Shown here piece after piece: positions 20,001 through 21,447 of a stretch of DNA of 21,447 nt. A program made the position numbers and the translations under genes. Within the stretch, counting starts at the first letter, position 1; each line of letters starts with the position of its first letter. Below the pieces are notes generated by a model that saw only the letters and a program-made list of their open reading frames with translations, made no database searches and was not told the DNA's origin. The DNA comes from Phoronis australis (Eukaryota > Phoronida > Phoronidae): NCBI GenBank assembly GCA_002633005.1, contig NMRA01000003.1, positions 756,218 through 777,664 of the forward strand. Reading direction: 5' to 3'.

Positions 20001-20156
20001 CCTGTTGTGCCGCCATTCTTGCGAACTGATACTGCATCAAACATTCGAATCAACCACGGATTCGCTGCCAATGGCAGCAGAAATTCTTTACTGGCCAACA
20101 GTATTGATAGTTTGCGCCAGAGAGCAAAACAATATGAAGCTTCGTTTCGCACATGA
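16865..20156 (+). CDS. Dmbx: Dmbx-type PRD-class homeodomain transcription factor (5 exons)
   Basis: The coding sequence is join(16865..17027, 17593..17768, 18124..18325, 19407..19502, 19882..20156): 912 bases, 303 residues plus stop. It is a nuclear sequence-specific DNA-binding regulator of the Dmbx family, known in vertebrates for roles in developing diencephalon/midbrain. Domain order: a polyproline run (residues 9-17); the Dmbx-type leader [17 protein letters not shown] (47-63); a homeodomain at 68-127 with R5, L16, F20, W48, F49, N51 and R53; an acidic exon 3 tail (about 132-175); a Thr/Pro-rich segment; and a C-terminal OAR motif ([11 protein letters not shown], 286-296). Residue 50 of the homeodomain is lysine, predicting TAATCC-like sites. 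The homeodomain intron lies between residues 46 and 47, as in many PRD-class genes. [14 protein letters not shown] and TNLPEAR are hallmarks of Dmbx. At 303 residues it is somewhat shorter than the vertebrate proteins. The start is the first ATG in frame and heads the conserved exon. Otx/Gsc/Pitx are excluded by the leader. Confidence 0.95.
17593..17768 (+). CDS. Dmbx: Dmbx coding exon 2 (homeodomain helices 1-2)
   Basis: The acceptor is TTCTTGTTTACAG|AC at 17592/17593. With the G from exon 1 the first codon becomes GAC (Asp). It encodes [13 protein letters not shown] and homeodomain residues 1-46, ending PEARIQ. The donor is CAA|GTAAGG at 17768/17769, phase 0. Retention of intron 2 would add VRT and stop at once, removing the recognition helix. 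Confidence 0.95.
18124..18325 (+). CDS. Dmbx: Dmbx coding exon 3 (recognition helix and acidic tail)
   Basis: The acceptor is GGTTTCAG|GTT at 18123/18124. It encodes [14 protein letters not shown], which completes helix 3 with K50 and N51, then a Glu/Asp/Ser-rich tail that may act in transcriptional regulation. The donor is GTTG|GTAGGA (phase 1), weaker than the others. Reading through it gives about 30 extra residues and a stop at 18417, so intron 3 retention would yield a protein lacking the OAR motif. Confidence 0.93.
18639..18668. promoter_or_regulatory. Intronic hairpin containing a full CRE
   Basis: ATAGTGACGT (18639-18648) and ACGTCACTAT (18659-18668) are perfect 10-base inverted repeats around a 10-base loop. 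The right half contains the complete CRE palindrome TGACGTCA (18657-18664) and the left half contains TGACGTG. It lies in Dmbx intron 3. CREB/ATF-family binding is plausible from the motif, but unproven. Confidence 0.5.
18783..18936. mobile_element. Short MITE-like element in Dmbx intron 3
   Basis: The left end, ACAGGGGTGGATCCAAG, and the reverse complement of the right end, ACATAGGCGGATCCAGG, match at most positions, giving terminal inverted repeats around a shared GGATCC. The interior of about 120 bases is low complexity (runs of T, A and G) and has no ORF. Ends of this GGCGGATCCAGG kind are common in small nonautonomous DNA transposons of invertebrates, often hAT-like. I could not define a clean target-site duplication. 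Confidence 0.7.
19168..19188. repeat. Perfect 8-base hairpin in Dmbx intron 3
   Basis: CTGTATGA-CGCTA-TCATACAG is a perfect 8-pair stem with a 5-base loop. It sits about 220 bases upstream of exon 4. No known binding site is evident, and it may be incidental. Confidence 0.5.
19407..19502 (+). CDS. Dmbx: Dmbx coding exon 4 (phase-symmetric)
   Basis: The acceptor is ATCAATTTCAG|AT at 19406/19407 and the donor is GCTA|GTAAGT at 19502/19503. The exon is 96 bases with phase 1 at both ends, so its inclusion adds 32 residues without changing frame. It encodes a Thr/Pro/Ser-rich linker: [29 protein letters not shown]. If skipped, exon 3 joins exon 5 through a GTC (Val) codon. Composition and exact splice borders support it; the peptide is less conserved than the homeodomain, so confidence is slightly lower. 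Confidence 0.85.
19882..20156 (+). CDS. Dmbx: Dmbx terminal coding exon 5 with OAR motif
   Basis: The acceptor is TTTCCATTTTAG|TC at 19881/19882. The A from exon 4 plus TC makes Ile. It encodes a linker rich in Pro, Ser and hydrophobic residues and ends with [19 protein letters not shown] followed by [14 protein letters not shown] matches the OAR (otp/aristaless/rax) consensus, a C-terminal motif of PRD-class proteins that in relatives modulates DNA binding or transactivation. Confidence 0.93.
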
Positions 20157-20320
20157 GGCCGCACCATGAGGGGAAGCAGTCGACTTAACAGCTCGTGGAT
20201 TTATACACCAGAGTATTGTTTTGCATTCAGTTTCATTTTCCATGTAAGGACATGCCAAGTAACACAATTCTTAAAGTTCACATGATGAAAACTTGTAAAT
20301 AAATGAACAAACAGCAATGT
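20157..20320 (+). terminator. Dmbx 3' UTR and poly(A) signal
   Basis: A canonical AATAAA lies at 20298-20303, 142 bases after the stop, and is followed at about 20318-20340 by GTGTTAACG and TCGTTTTCT, a usable GU/U-rich downstream element. Cleavage would fall near 20315-20325. Only about 290 bases then separate this gene from the CCAAT-box promoter region at 20609. Confidence 0.75.
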
Positions 20321-20608
20321 GTTAACGCTCGTTTTCTTATAGTTTTGATACCTGTTAGCGTACGCATGTGCAGTGGCAACACCCTGTTGTGACACGTCAC
20401 ACTCGGCTCATATTGTCTCCCGGCCGACATTGCCTATCGAGTGCGACAAACATATATCACAACACATCCATATAATCAGGAAGCTCCAAAACACCCGAGT
20501 TCCGTCGATGAAAGTATTAGTAACTTTTAATTTGGAACACTTACCGCTCAAAAATTGGTCTTAGCTTGTTCTTTACTTAGATGACAAAGTTCGTTATGAT
20601 GCATATTG

Positions 20609-20731
20609 ACCAATCGCAAGTTCCCGCGCCCACTTGCGAACTGTAGACAAACAAATAATGTTTGTCGGGTAAAATGGTAGCTTGGAATCGAAGGTGTGTC
20701 AAGAATGTTGCGTTCTGATTGGTCACTTAAG
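20609..20731 (+). promoter_or_regulatory. Putative promoter: two CCAAT boxes, E2F-like site
   Basis: GACCAATCG (20609-20617) and CTGATTGGTC (20715-20724) are CCAAT boxes on opposite strands; the second is the same 10-mer seen at 9904. TTCCCGCGCC at 20621-20630 resembles an E2F or GC-box site, and it is framed by a perfect 8-base inverted repeat, TCGCAAGT (20614-20621) and ACTTGCGA (20632-20639). No TATA box follows. This looks like a housekeeping-type promoter for a + strand gene starting near 21.0 kb. Opposite-strand transcription cannot be excluded. Confidence 0.5.
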
Positions 20732-20754
20732 CCGTCACTCAAAGTCCTGGCGTG

Positions 20755-20895
20755 CGTTCAGTAGACGCTAGGACCTACGCTAGGACCTAGCCAAAAGCTA
20801 GTCAAGGTCACGTGCTCTTATTTAAAATACACGGCAATATCTCGCGTAATCTCGCAAAGTCTTGCTTTTAAGCTAGGTCCTAGCGTTACTGAACG
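20755..20895. mobile_element. 141-base MITE with CGTTCAGTA termini
   Basis: The left end, CGTTCAGTAGACGCTAGGAC, and the reverse complement of the right end, CGTTCAGTAACGCTAGGACC, match over about 20 bases with one indel. The pairing extends to CTAGGACCTAGC and AAAAGC on both arms. The left arm carries a partial internal duplication of CGCTAGGACCTA. There is no ORF, so it is nonautonomous. CTGGCG occurs near both ends, but not as a clean flanking target duplication. It lies between the CCAAT boxes and the putative exon. Confidence 0.85.
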
Positions 20896-20998
20896 GGAGG
20901 CTGGCGATAGGTCAGTTGCTAGGCACGCACCACGCTCTTTGAATAGAACGACACGACGTGCAAAGTAAACTTGTAGTTCATTCCAAGTCCATAGATTA

Positions 20999-21043
20999 CT
21001 TTTTGTTTTTGACTGAGTAACAATTTGAGATCAATTTCACAAT
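20999..21043 (+). other. Putative first exon ending in ATG, next gene (partial)
   Basis: TTTCACAATG|GTAAGTGG gives a start codon with A at -3 whose G is at once followed by an excellent splice donor (exon end near 21043, or 21042 depending on which G begins the intron). A pyrimidine run CTTTTT begins at 20999, compatible with a TOP-type start and a 5' UTR of about 42 bases. An exon 1 made of a short leader plus only the ATG codon is typical of ribosomal-protein and other translation genes, but no further coding sequence is visible to the window end, so the product is unknown. The same sequence pattern recurs at 4095-4162 without the ATG, which tempers confidence. Confidence 0.35.
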
Positions 21044-21073
21044 GGTAAGTGGTCTAAATCAAAACTTGGATTT
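21005..21073 (+). repeat. Dispersed sequence, copy 2 (related to 4095-4162)
   Basis: It aligns with 4095-4162 over about 70 bases with small gaps; the best block is GGTAAGTGGTCTAAATCAAA followed by A(C/G)TTG. This copy spans the putative exon/intron border at 21043. Confidence 0.5.
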
Positions 21074-21447
21074 GTGTTGGTTACCGCGTTAAGAGTGACT
21101 CCATGGAAAACTCACGGGGAGCTCAAAAATCACTATATACGAAAAAGTCGAACAGGGGTTGTACTTTGAACATGTGTAGGGATGATGTCTCATAATTCAT
21201 AATTTGCAAGTTATTTCATTGGGCTCTAAAGGAATATTTTGGATTTTTCATGTCAAATAATTTGTATTTTTTGCAAATGAAAACGTCATAATTTAAAAAA
21301 TAGTTACAAATTTTGACATTGGTGATCATGAATGTCCATATTAGGTTAATCAAGATGTTTACAGCTAACAGATACAATATTATTATATTTCCAAAAGAAG
21401 AGATACCATGGAGGGCACTTTTTACTCCGATGGAAAGGAACAAGTTG
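21074..21447. other. AT-rich terminal stretch, no gene seen
   Basis: No + strand exon with plausible splice borders is visible. The 75-residue minus-strand frame is AT-rich and has no recognisable domain. If the exon at 20999-21043 is real, this is the beginning of its first intron, running out of the window. Confidence 0.4.

Noticed and set aside
20922-20934. GTTGCTAGGCAC as an RFX X-box
   Set aside because: The right half-site deviates from the consensus and no ciliary gene context is visible.

Overview
This is metazoan genomic DNA with one well-supported protein-coding gene, on the + strand at 16865-20156. It is split into five coding exons with canonical GT/AG borders and encodes a 303-residue PRD-class homeodomain protein that I identify as Dmbx (diencephalon/mesencephalon homeobox). 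The gene is complete from a start codon through the K50 homeodomain to a C-terminal OAR motif, with a poly(A) signal about 140 bases past the stop. Short introns (355-1081 bases), a low-GC noncoding background, a decayed hAT transposase and several MITE-like elements fit an invertebrate such as a cnidarian or a non-vertebrate deuterostome. The species cannot be fixed from the sequence alone.

Layout. 1-1400: G17 homopolymer at the edge, three diverged 139-base tandem repeats, a two-orientation cluster of a CAAATTGTCACA-like motif, and an imperfect palindrome. 1673-2215: a frameshifted hAT transposase remnant, followed at 2218-2354 by a duplicated 77-base G/C-rich hairpin repeat. 2355-4257: no gene, a pyrimidine tract, a possible MITE end and one copy of a dispersed sequence that recurs near 21.0 kb. 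4258-5028: a large foldback element whose arms carry 22-base tandem sub-repeats. 5029-9700: no recognisable gene. 9702-10007: an octamer, an inverted CCAAT box, a TATA box and a GTAAGT donor that look like a promoter with a short 5' exon; it could be the upstream noncoding exon of Dmbx. 10008-16863: noncoding, with an 82-base AT/GT/AT microsatellite, two TAATCC sites and a nested palindrome. 16865-20320: Dmbx and its 3' UTR; intron 3 holds a CRE-containing hairpin and a MITE. 20600-21043: a second promoter-like region (two CCAAT boxes, an E2F-like site, an intervening MITE) and a putative first exon that ends exactly after an ATG, likely the start of the next gene, whose body lies outside the window.

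How the parts may work together is inference. Dmbx-type proteins bind K50-type sites (TAATCC), and such sites occur upstream of the gene, so autoregulation is possible. Exon 4 is 96 bases long and phase-symmetric, so it can be skipped in frame. I found no prokaryote-type system, CRISPR array, tRNA or rRNA, and no convincing new multi-gene system. The most unusual structures are the foldback element, the two-orientation motif cluster, and the ATG|GTAAGT exon that shares sequence with a site 17 kb upstream.
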